Origin: Macropodus opercularis
Taxonomy: Eukaryota > Chordata > Actinopteri > Anabantiformes > Osphronemidae
Assembly (NCBI GenBank): GCA_030770545.1
Contig: CM061098.1
Coordinates: forward strand, 7,582,001-7,646,000
Direction of reading: 5' to 3'
DNA length: 64,000 bases
This document shows, one piece after another, positions 10,560 to 21,800 of the stretch. The position numbers and the translations under genes were made by a program. The stretch's first letter is position 1. Every line of letters begins with the position of its first letter. Under the pieces are notes generated by a model, which was not told where the DNA came from, did not search any database, and worked only from the letters and a program-made list of their open reading frames with translations.

Positions 10560-13491
10560 CTATCTGTTCTTCCTCCTCTTCAGTGCCAGTATCCAGGCAG
10601 GGAGGGCATGCCGGCGCGCTGGTGTCGCCTCCTCGACCGGCGCCTGCTCCACCTCACGCTCCTGCTCTGTCACAGAGACCTCCTCCCCTCCCGAGTCATC
10701 CTCTGAGTCGAAAGCATCCGAATCTACATCCTGAGGTTCTATGGCCATCACGTCCTCTGAAAAACGAACACGGCGGTTCTCCTCAACTCGCCTCTGCGTG
10801 ATAGAGACGAGACAAAGGACAAAGACAGACTTAATGAGGACTCGTGTTGATTTTACAGCATATGCCTTAATCTGTGTGTGTCCAACTTACATGCAGGTTT
10901 ATCCTCTAATGTATGAATTGATTTTATCATTTTCAATATGCACAACTTTAGACAACATTTACCACGAGGGGGCGCTGTTGTGCACCTCAACTTACCCTTT
11001 TCGACATTGTCTCCATTGAGCCCTCTGAATCCTGGGATATGGAGTGTTTAAGGACACCCCGGGGTACAAGGGCGAAGGGAGAATAAAGAGTGGGAGATTG
11101 TGGGTTGTATAAAGAAATATGACGTTGTGTCCCTTCTGTTTCGCTCATCTCTTGGCTGCTGGTTGGGCTTGGTGCAGCTGTAGACTCTGCAAGATGATAA
11201 ACAAGTATTAGATCACATTTCTGACAGACATGATGCATCAGACACAGCGTGTGTTCACACAAACCTAGAATAAAGGTTTATCTTATCTTAAACATCTGAT
11301 GACATATGCTGACCTGCGTGGGGCCCTTTGTCTGTTTGAAGCCTCTCGACTCCCTTCTCAGATGACTGATGCTGTCTCTTCCTGTTAGCGGGGGCTCGGC
11401 TATTGTCCAGAATACCTGCAGGCTGCAAATGAGGGCAATCAACACGAAACAAAGAGTTAAATGAAAACTCAAACGTAAAGGTAGAGGTAAAGAAATCTGG
11501 TTATGTGTGTCCTGTTTGTAACTAACCACTTGGCATTACGAGAAGATTCTGACCTGTACAACGGACGGGGGTCTATGCATCCGAACATCGTCCATTGGCT
11601 CTGATAGATCTGCTCGTCTGTGAACAGACTCTTGCTGTTTGCTTTCTGAAACCTCCATGCTGACAGGCAGGGGACCATCAGGTGATACCTGCACCAGACC
11701 CAAATTCGAACCTGTTGTTGCCCTCGTGCGCCAACAGCTCCACTGGTTGCTGTTGCTTTCTTCCCCTTGTTGGCTCGATGTCTCCGTCGACTTGACGCTA
11801 CTGTATGAATTAGGTGAGACTTTGTATTGGCCCAGTGGATCTTCTGATGGACTCTGGTTGACTGAGGTGGCTGAGAGGTTAGGTTTCAAGAACTTAGCCC
11901 ACTCTTGACCCATAGTGATCTCCTCGAGCAGACTGAACGACCCCAGGCCGAATTCAAAGTCACTATAAGACCTGCAGCAAAAGAAGAACACAAATAAATG
12001 ATATGAAACCACTAAAACAATAAATTGGTCATGCTGTTATTGTTACTGTCTGTGTAATCAAAACCTGATTGTATTCTTTTCTGTTGTAAAGATCTATTGT
12101 TTTCCAGAACCAAGAACTGAACAACACCACCACACAGGCTTATACATTCCTACATCATGATCAACCCTGTTTATTTTGGTTTAGTCCCAGACACATTGTT
12201 CTGGTGCCACTGGTCCTCTAGAGCAGTGGTTCCCAACCTTGGTTGCTACAGCACAGTTCACATTAATCTAAAGTATTTGTTAGGATCTATTTTTATCTGT
12301 CAGATGTGTTTGCCACATGACAGAACAAAAACTAGATCAGACGAAACTAAAAGCTGAGGTTATAAACATTTTAGAAATGCTTCTCATATTTGGTGTTGGT
12401 TCCAGGCTGATAGACAAATCAACAACAAAACATTTGTGTGAAGCCGACTCCAATGCTGATTACCTGCTGCGTCCATCAGTACTGCTGTTCTCTGTGTGTG
12501 CAGGAGGGATATTTCTGGGGTCGCTGTTATCTAGTGAAGGAAGGGTCCTTTCTTCCTCCTTAAGTGGTGGAGTGATCATATTGCCACCTGTTAGTGGCTT
12601 ATTTTGAGGTGAAACCTAAACAAGACAGTAAACAAGTTGCAGTTTTACTTTAAGGTGTTTAATTTTTAATTCCGTAACTAGAAATTATTATATTATACAT
12701 ATCTTATTTACTTGCTCACTCTTCTGGGCCATGCTGTCTCCTCCTTCTTTTCCCTTTTTGCTGAAACTGCCATGTTTGTCCCTCCATCTTTCCTTAATCT
12801 TCTGTGTCCACCTCCTGGTTCTGTTCTCAGATGATCTCTGTTTTCTCCTTAGGCTGCTGCTATTTGTGATCGGGCTGCTCGTGACACACTGCACGTCTTT
12901 ACTTTCTCCTGAATCTCCATTTCCCATTTTATTCACTTCACCTTGCACTTCTGGACTTCCACCTGTGGACGTCAAGGACCACATATAGGCTTTGGGATGT
13001 TCTCCTTGGTTGTGCTCCTGAATGGGCCCCATGACTTTCACAGCGTCCTCACCACCAGGAGTGTGTCCCATGACAGAACTCTTAAAGGATGACATATCTG
13101 CATCCTTCTGTGATCTGACAGGAAGCAGCTTCTCTCCTTCTGTTGATGTGACATGAGGCAACATGGTTGGACCCAACACCCTGTTCTCATTCAAGTCCTC
13201 ATCAGTGTTGCCCTTGTGGGAGGGGAAGGAAGTGAGACCCCCGTCCACTTCACAGTGCCTTGGTTGCTGTACTTTGCCTTTGTCTTCAGCAAACTGAAAG
13301 CCATTTACAGAACTGTTGTTAACGTTCTGGAGGTTGGGTTCTCCCCTCCTTCCACCTTGCCCCCATGTGGAAGCTACTGTTACGGATAGAGGTGCCTCTG
13401 GGAACGACTGACCCTCTCTTCCTGGCTGTAGTTTCAGTCTCTGCAGCATGGACTGCAGCAAGGCCTGATTGTCTTTTGGATTGTGAGACAT
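10560..13491 (-). CDS. Uncharacterised disordered protein with RVxF-like motif, six coding exons
   Basis: I do not recognise this family. Exons in transcript order are 13491-12712, 12615-12464, 11971-11554, 11422-11314, 11186-10996 and 10793-10560. All junctions are GT-AG, phases match, and the joined frame gives 627 residues. The start is supported by an in-frame TAA immediately before the ATG. The protein begins MSHNPKDNQALLQSMLQRL, a short amphipathic stretch, and is otherwise Ser/Gln/Glu/Pro-rich with no transmembrane segment or known fold. A basic patch (RTRRWTQKIKERWRDKH) ends exon 1. Exon 3 opens with an aromatic block, SYSDFEFGLGSFSLLEEIT. The last exon has RRVRFSEDV (RVRF at residues 558-561), an acidic stretch, and a final block ALPAWILALKRRKNR. 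RVRF fits the PP1-docking consensus, but PP1 binding is only a guess. The gene is convergent with p2rx3 and head-to-head with rad9a. Confidence 0.82.
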
Positions 13492-14818
13492 TTAGGAATA
13501 AATATGCTTTGTCAAATCCAGAGGTTAAATATCAACATATGCATGAAGGCAATGCAGTATACGCCACCAAAAATAGACGGATCCACACAGAGTTATGTCA
13601 TATTTTGCCAAGACATTACGACAGTTGAAAAGTCTTTGTGTTGAGAAAGTCATGTCACTCCTTTGCCCAACCTTTACTCCTGTGGTTGTTTTCCCCTTGG
13701 TTCATATTCCAGTCTTTTTCAGGTATCTTCATTGCCGTTTCTTGCAGCTAAAATAAAAAATAAATAAAATAAAAAGTGGTGTACAACTTAAAGTTTAACT
13801 TCCTCTGTTAGAGCAGAAACTCTTCTTTTTCTCTGAGATGTTTTGCTCCTACCACTCCTCCATTATTCTAAAAAAAAAAATCTAAACACACAAAATCCAA
13901 ATTATTCCTGACGTTTGTCCTCTCGGTTCCTTTCAAAGTCTCTTTCATCAACTGCCCGTGGTTTCACTGCAAGAATATTGTTCCTCAGATCACTAGTGAC
14001 GAGAGCAGAGATGATGCATGGCAGCGTTCCTCAGGACTTACACATCAGAGCAGACCAACAAGAAAAACCAGAGAGGTGAGATAACTGTGTACTGACAGTG
14101 ACTCTCCCTCTGCCTGTACCTCTCTGCATATCTCTGCATTTGCCTCCCTTCCTTCCTTTTTTGTGTCCATGGCTCGCTCACACGTGCACACACCCTCCTT
14201 CTTTCTTCCCTCTGTGACCCTTCAGTGATAATTACAGGGCGTTTTATGAGAGCAGCTATTTGCGATGTGTCTTCAGTTTGAAAGAAAATTTAAAACCGCT
14301 TACAGGGACCATTGCATTAGCTCTTTTATTTAGCAAACTTTATGCAATACTTATGTTGTGTAACTCAGCAGACTTCATGCCATTGCCTCACAAATAATGT
14401 AGTAAAGCCTACATATTATATGTGATTATATATTATTATTTTACATTATATATTTGTTATGCGACTCTTTCTCTCTTTATATGTACGTATGTACAATATA
14501 TGTACATGCATACGTTCACAGCGCCTGCGTGTAAGTAACCACGCCCCTTTAAAATCTGACAACCTGATTGGTCTACGGGGCGGAAAAACTTAACGGCAGC
14601 GTAAACAAGTGGTGCGAGATGCTGCTCAGTTCGGCCACTTTCGAAAATAAAGTAAATTATAAAGAAAAGCGATAACTGGTTTCAGCACTACCATGTTATT
14701 CGAGCGGTCTACAATCAATTAAAGGCTGAGTGCTTCACTTTGTCGTTCAGATAGTACTTTAAGCTAACGCTAACATCTAGCCGTAGTTTGCTAACTTAAC
14801 GGAATCAACTTAGCAGAG
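13492..14818. promoter_or_regulatory. Head-to-head promoter region of the unknown gene and rad9a
   Basis: The two start codons lie 1.3 kb apart on opposite strands. Just upstream of rad9a are an inverted CCAAT box (ATTGG, 14567-14571) and a GC box (GGGGCGG, 14577-14583), with no TATA box in a sensible place. A minus-strand acceptor-like site near 13747 may mark a 5' UTR exon of the unknown gene. Regulation in both directions from one region is inferred. Confidence 0.45.
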
Positions 14819-17800
14819 ATGGACTGCGTCGTGACGGGAGGAAATGTTAAAGGTAAAGCGAACATCCCATGTTTCCAGTCCGGTCTATAGTTACAGCAGC
14901 TCTACGTGGCATTAATTAACTGTTTGTATGTGTGTGTACCGTTCAGTTCTGGCCAAAGCCATCCACTCTCTATCCAGGATCGGTGATGAGCTGTACGTGG
15001 AGCCTCAGGACGACGGGGTGAGCTGCTCTGATGCTGTTAACCAGCACTTCCTCCTGCCATGCATTTAAGCTGTTGCTTCCTGCTGGTGCACACTTTGCGT
15101 CAGTAATGAGTAATGCTGATTTGTTTTTTCTCTCTCCTGTAGCTGGCCTTGCGGTCTGTGAACTCCTCTCGGTCGGCATATGCTTGCTTCCTGTTCGCAC
15201 CACTTTTCTTCAGCAGGTGCAGACTGTGTGCGTGTGTAGAAAAGACACTGATCTGTGTGTTGGCGAGAGAAAGAGAGACTCAGTCACTTGCTTAACATCA
15301 TTTCCACACTCAAGAGCTTTAAGTAAACTTCCCCGCCCATGTCTTCTGCAGGTACACCATTCCCAGTGCACACACCTTCCTCTGCAAGATGGCAATAAAG
15401 GTAGACTTTCTAACATCATGAACGAGTTTATGACTTAGGTTCAGTGCAAGTATATCATATTATGTGGTTTCGATTCTTTTTGTGGCGTAGACTCTAAGCC
15501 CTGTCAGATGAGCCCAGGAACTTCACCATCAACACCACCTGCTGTTTGATGTTACTGCAGTCGTCGTGATCCTGTAGTTCTCGATAACCAGTCTCTTTTT
15601 TTTTTAACATCACTGGTTATAGTCATGTTAGCGTACGTACTCTGAGTCAAATGCCCTTTGGCTGTTTTGCTCCCTGGTTTTCGTAAGCGTGCTATCACAG
15701 TACGTCATGTCGACGTTACAAAACTAATGTAGGTTTGGTGGAAAGCCAAAGCTTTCAGGTGGTGTTTTATAAGTGTGGGAGTGACAGTGCAGAAGACAAA
15801 CTTACCTCTAGCTCTGTGGGTAACTTTGTACAAATTGTACTGATTATTTCTCATATACACCCTGCTAAATATAGCACATAGTTAATAAGTTAGTATCAGT
15901 GTTTCCTTGCTCAAACTCTTCCTGTTATGCTGCTACCATGGTACTGCACTGTGGTTAGCGCTTCACATTTTATAAAACCTCTTAGTTTCAAAAGTGTGTC
16001 AATTTGTTAGTGGAAGGAACATTTTAATGGCAGTATTTTCTTTTTTTTGGTATTGTTTTTTATGCTTTATGGTAAGTATTTGCTTAGTTTGGTTAATGTA
16101 ATATGTAAGTTTACAATAGTTTTCTTCTTGCTCTCACATGTTTATGTTTTTTCCTTTTGATGTTCTTTCACGTGTGGCTCAGAGCGTACAGGCCGTGTTC
16201 AGATCTCTGGCATCTCTTGAAAAAACTGTGGAAAAGTGCCACATTAAGACAGATGAGCAGAAGAACCGCCTGACCTTCACTCTGCACTGCAGACATGGTA
16301 TCACTTATTCATTGTAGCACCTTATCTGTTTGCTTCCTTTCATCTTATGTGCAAGTATTAGAATGTTGACATTTATTTTTTCAGGCCTCCTGAAGACACA
16401 TAACCTGTCTTACCAGGACAGTGAAAGCTTGCAGGCAGTGTTTGATAAGGACAGTTGTGCCAATGTATTCAAGGCCCAGCCCAGGTCTGTGAAACCTTTC
16501 TACATTCTTCACTTTGTTACAAACTGTTTGATGACAGCTTGTCAGTCTCTGACAAGCTCTTTTGGTTTATCCCTTTTCTGTCTTGCTGCCTCTGTGTTTT
16601 TCCCTTATTGTCAGGCTGCTGGTAGACACAGTCGTGCACTTCCCTCCATCTCTGGAAGAAGTGACTGTGTCAGTGAGTGATGAACGAATGTGGGTCAGAA
16701 ACCATGTAGATGAAGAATCAGGTGACTTGGTTTTTCATGCAGCATTTATTTTACTAAAACAATTATGAGCATTGTCAGAGACTGTCATTTAAAGGGCACA
16801 CCATCAATAGCATGGGCCTTTGCTGTATAATTAAAAACTTGCTTTTGTTCTTCCTTTGCTGTTGCTTGACTTTTGTTTTCCCTCGCAGACCAGTCCAAAG
16901 CCATGCTAACAGAGCTGTGTCTGGCTTCAGATGAGTTTGACCATTTCGCTGTCCAAGCTCACAATAGCGTCACCTTTTGTCTGAAGGAGTTACGGGTGAG
17001 TCAGAGGACAGAGCCAAGAAGACACAGTAAAACTATATAAGTTAGAAAGACGGGGGTGTTTCTTAAGCCATTCAGTCATAATTGTCATGTCTCCTCTAGG
17101 GTTTGCTAGTGTTTGCAGAGTCCACTGGGCTCCCTGTTTCTATGTACTTTGATGCACCTGGCAGGTAGATACTCGCATACTTAGATGACAGTTGATCATT
17201 TGAGTCACTAATGACATTACATTGTGTGTGTCAGCCCGATAGTGCTTTCTGTTACGGACAGCGTCCTGGAGGGGAACTTTGTGCTGGCCACACTTTCTGA
17301 TGATTCCAACCACAGTAAAAACAACAGTAGAAGGTAAGAATGGCATTAGAATGTGAAAATAAAACTCTCGCACACAAGAAATCCTCAGCCTTTTCTCTGC
17401 AGGGATGTCATGCCACCTGGTGGACAACACCATATTTAATAACAACTGTGTGATAAGAGTCTAGCAAACCTTACTGATCTTCTCAGTGTGAAGTTGGCTG
17501 ATTGTGTTTTCGTCCAGTTGTAGCACATGCAGTATGTGACATAATATAAATCAAAGTCTGGGGAATTCAGCTAGAAATTGTTGGTGTTTTTAATGCCTTT
17601 CCTAAACCATGTACAATATATTTTTTTTGCCTAAGTAATTCTGGATGACGGTGATCTTACCTGTAGAAAGTAGGTGACACATTTCATGGTGTGTGTAGTT
17701 TGCATTGTAATTTCCCTGAAAATCCACTGTCACTCTCTGTCCTCCTCTCTTTTCCTCATTCGTGCCATATTTCTGACATGCGTTTCTCCACCTCTTAGAG

Positions 17801-18386
17801 CATGCACGCCACCACCACCACCTCCTCCTGATGACTTCATGAATGACGACATAGACTCCTACCTCATTGCCATGGATACAAGTATTGCACCAGAGCCCTC
17901 AGCTACAGGTCCACCTACACCCCAGTTAGCTAATTCCACATGTGTCAAGCAGCCTGCTGCAGCCAATCACCGGAGAAGATTACACAGCGAGGAGGAAGAA
18001 GAGGAGGAGGAAGACGAGACAGCCGATTCAGACAGACCACCTAATAAGAAGGTGCCATTTACTTTTTATTATGGTGGCATGTTTTGGGATGAATGGTCTG
18101 CCATTTTCAGACACATGGCAGATTAAATATTAGATTATATGGATTTTTTTTTCTAGAACTGTTTAAATCAAAAAACCTGTGACAGTCATAAATTATCCTC
18201 TGTTTTAGATTTGTCTGTTCACAGCCTGAATATCTTGTCTCATGTCTTACATTTTTGCTATCTCATCTTTTCCCACAGTTCTGTTCCCTGTTCTTTGGAT
18301 CTGTGCTTCCCCCTACTTCTCAGATGAGCACTCAACCAATGACAAGTCAAGAAGTGCTGGCCAGTGACAGTGAGGACGACACATAA
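14819..18386 (+). CDS. rad9a: Cell cycle checkpoint clamp subunit RAD9A
   Basis: RAD9A forms the ring-shaped 9-1-1 clamp with RAD1 and HUS1, which is loaded at damaged DNA to activate ATR through TopBP1. Twelve exons: 14819-14852, 14947-15017, 15143-15216, 15352-15400, 16183-16297, 16385-16484, 16615-16721, 16889-16995, 17100-17164, 17235-17333, 17799-18051 and 18279-18386, giving 393 residues (human 391). The N-terminal two thirds is the PCNA-like fold, from MDCVVTGGNVKVLAKAIHSL to about residue 270. The C-terminal tail has a polyproline run, ACTPPPPPPPDDF, a Glu-rich stretch, the FCSLFFGS block and the acidic end ASDSEDDT. In human RAD9A the serine in the equivalent acidic C-terminal motif is a phosphosite that binds TopBP1. 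A rad9b paralogue is less likely given the neighbouring tbc1d10c. Confidence 0.95.
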
Positions 18387-18829
18387 GCACAGTGATTCTG
18401 GACTGATGGATAGAAGAGACTGACTGGCCTGAAAGTGGTGTTAAACCATGCTATGTTTTTACAATTACAAAAATATGCACAAGCTGCCGGAGAGAAACAA
18501 GTCTATTCAAGTTTTTATTGTACGATAATGTTAATGGCAGACTTGAAAATCTGAGCTTCTGAAACTCCTCACGAAGAACATGTTTCTTTTTATTTACAAA
18601 TAAAACAAACTGATTTTGAATGTAAACACAATTTCTTTATTATTTACATGTCAACCTGTTCAAGTATAACACAGATTTAGGATGAGTCAAACGTGCGCCT
18701 CAGCAGACACGGTCTGGAGCATAGTATGCAGGTATGATTTATGGAAAAAGACGTTTAAACGCAGACAATGCCCATTAAAAGGTTTGACCCAAGCCACATG
18801 CTTTAGACCTCATTCACTCCAAACATTTG
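18387..18829. promoter_or_regulatory. Converging 3' UTRs of rad9a and tbc1d10c
   Basis: The rad9a AATAAA is at 18599-18604 on the plus strand. The tbc1d10c AATAAA is at 18636-18641 on the minus strand. Cleavage 10-30 nt past each signal would make the two transcripts end at, or slightly overlap, the same roughly 30 bp. Confidence 0.65.
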
Positions 18830-21800
18830 TCAAAAGTAGGACTCAGCATATGTAGTAGAATGTCTAAATGTCTTTGAGCCAGTGTTTCCTTTGTGGGACA
18901 CATCATCACTACTTTTCTCCTTTTGTACTTGAAAACTTTTGCCCCGTGTTTGTGGCTTCCTCCTCTGTCGCTCTCTCTCCTTTTCCAACTCCTTTTCTTT
19001 CTTCTTCTTCAACCGCTCCTCCTCTTTCTCCTTTCTCTCCTGTTCCCTCCACCTTCTCCTCCTCTCCCTGGAGTTCAGCTTGTCCTCCTCCACTCCCTCA
19101 ACTGGTTTCCCCATTCCATCACTGAAGTCCTGAATCAAAATTTTGGGCACTTGTATTTTTTGTATTCCTTTTTCCTTTGCCCTTTTAGGTTGTTCTCCTC
19201 TCAGTCTACGGAAGAGACCAAAACGTTTAGATGGAGTTTGTGGCTCCTGCTGTGTCACTGTTTCCTCTGTTGTGGACAGAATCATCTGTGGCGGCTTGAC
19301 ATTTGGAGACTGTCTAACTTGGGAAAGGGTTTGATTTACAGATCCAGGATCAGACTGTGATTCAGCATGTTGAGGTTCTTGTCTAGGGCTTGACTGTGCT
19401 TGGTTAGTTTTCTGCGGGCTGGTGAAGAGATCTTCAGAGAGCCTCCGTGCTAACCTGGACCCATGAGAGCTGGAAGATCTGCGGACACAGAAATCACCAG
19501 AAGAGCGGCTGCTGCGGGGCCCAGAGGTTTGTGTCAGGTTATTTGCCTCAGTCTGAGAAGAATCTTTCTCTTGTGCCTGTGGGATGTTGTCACTGTGTGG
19601 ATTGTCTGTCACGTTGGGAGGAAAAATGACATTTTCATTAGCGTCCTCTGTGTTTGCCACAGCAGCCTGGCTCGTCGGTTGCTCAGGTGCAGGTTCCTCA
19701 AAGCTTGTTTCTACAGCGCTCATCCTCCGTTCAGTCTCTGTGGTGAGATTTCCTGCTTCCTCTTTCTGTGGAGGTGCGACAGAGTCTGTATTCACCACAT
19801 CTGTTTGAGTTTCACTTGGTGTTTCCTCTGCTTCTGTGTGGTCAATCTTTTCTTCTACGCGTTCTGCCATAATCATTTGTTTTTCTCCCTGCTTGAGTTC
19901 ACATGTTACTGTGTCACATTCTTTCTCTGAACACTGAGCAGATGCAGCTTCAGCCTCTGTGTCAGTAACTATATTGGTGCATTCGTCTTGTTGAATAGAC
20001 TCCGGTGAAGACGGGATTACATTTTCTGCTCCTGTCCTTGTCTCTGACTCTGAGTCTGTTTCCTCTGTTTCCTCTAGTTCCTCCTGTGTAGATGCATTGT
20101 CACCTACTTTGTCTTGAGTCTGTGTCAGTATCATTTCAGTCTCTATTTGGGTGTGTGTCTCTTCCATTTCCATTTCTGCTAATGACTCAGAACTGCTGTG
20201 TTTCACTTCAAACACATCGTCTGATGAGCTTCTATCTGTTTGTATGATCACCTCTTCCTGTTGCCGTTGTGTCTCTGTTGTAAGGTCTGGATCTTGAATT
20301 GGTATTTCTTCAGAATTACTTTCTTGCTCAGGGCCTGGACTTGAGTCAGGACTGTCAGTTGCTGACAGTTCTGTGTCCACCTGTCTCTGCTGTACATCGT
20401 TGGTTTCCAGCCCCTCACATGGTTTCATATCAGACCGAATCACCTGTTCCTCAGTCGACTCTACACTTAAACGCAGATTTGAGTGAGGAGTCTCTTTGTT
20501 TGTATCTTTGTGTATTTCACTCAGATTTTCCTGCACAGCGGTTGTGTGCTCAATTTCTTCCAGTACTTGTTTTTCTTTTGCATCTTTTATGTCTTCAACC
20601 TCAGTGTCCTGGTCCTTCCCTTCATGATTTTGTTGTTCCTCAGCTTGTGACTGGCTGGAGGAGTCTGTCTCCTCTTCCTGATGGTGCTGTGATGTATGCT
20701 CACTGAGCTGAGGAAGAATATTTTCAACAATCTGATCACTGTCTGGATCTTGTTTTAGTTCTGTGTCCACATTTGTTTCTTCTGTGTCTTCTGAAACCAG
20801 TTTGCTCCCCTCCTTTTCAATGATTCCTGTTTCCACTTGTTCGATCTGTTCATTCACAGTTTCTGTTTCGTCTACGTGCACGGTTGGTATGTTTTGGACT
20901 GTGTCTGTTTGTATAGGTTCTTCGAAAACCTCCTTCACTTCAGGTTGTCCTGTTAGGCTTGGCTCTCTCTGCGTTTTGTGGTCGTCAGACACTACATCCT
21001 CCTCTTCCTGAACGTCCTGCACCTTCTCACAGCTGAACTCAGTCCAGCTGTTAAAGTCCTCCTTTGCTCCCATTGACAGATGCCTTACAATTTTGCCGCC
21101 ACCTTCCCAGTCTCCCGTGTTGGATTTCCCCCCCTTCCTCCAGCGCTTGTGAAGTAGAGAAGGAGACAGTGACAAAGTGGAGGCTGAGCGAGCTATAGGC
21201 ACAGACAGGTTGCCTGTCTCTCTCTCCTTTCTTTGCCGTTCTTCCTTGTTATGTCGAGCCCTTGCCCACGCCATCTGGAATCCATGGCAACGACCTCTTG
21301 GGTCAAAGGTGGATGAGGGTTTGTCCTTCCTCCACTTTTCTAACTCCTTTGCAGTCTGCTTCTCCAGATCTTTGGCTGACAGTGGCACTGAGCAAACCTG
21401 CATGAAGAAAACTACTTTTACTACTAATACTAAGTGTTACAGTTCAGGGTAAAACAAAAACAGGTGTACTAGCAAGATATTAGCTTTTCCTAAATGTTTA
21501 TATGTTCATATCCAGAGTAAAGTTTAAATCTTAATAGCTGTCATGTTAACAAACCACACTCTGAGATGAACCATACACAAAATAATGCGTATTTATGATT
21601 AAGTGTAGTTTGAATTCAAATCTAAATGTGTCAGACCTTTGCTAGTGTTTTGATTTTCTTCTTACCTCTGCTATGAAGGTGTCGTCTTCCTCTTGGATCT
21701 GCTCCCTGACGCCCCTCAGCTTCTCCAGTGTTTCCATCTGGCCCTGGCACTGTTTCCTCTGCTCTGTCCGGCCCAGCACTCGACGCACAAGCACCACTGC

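Noticed and set aside
12234..12249. CAGTGGTTCCCAACCT, resembling the terminal inverted repeat of hAT transposons
   Set aside because: No matching inverted end or 8-bp target duplication is visible nearby. It could be a decayed fragment, but it is too short to call an element.
18868..19930. Several open frames of 60-155 codons on the plus strand opposite tbc1d10c
   Set aside because: They are antisense shadows of the Glu/Ser/Lys-rich tail exon, giving Ser/Leu/Phe-rich translations with no family resemblance or splice support.
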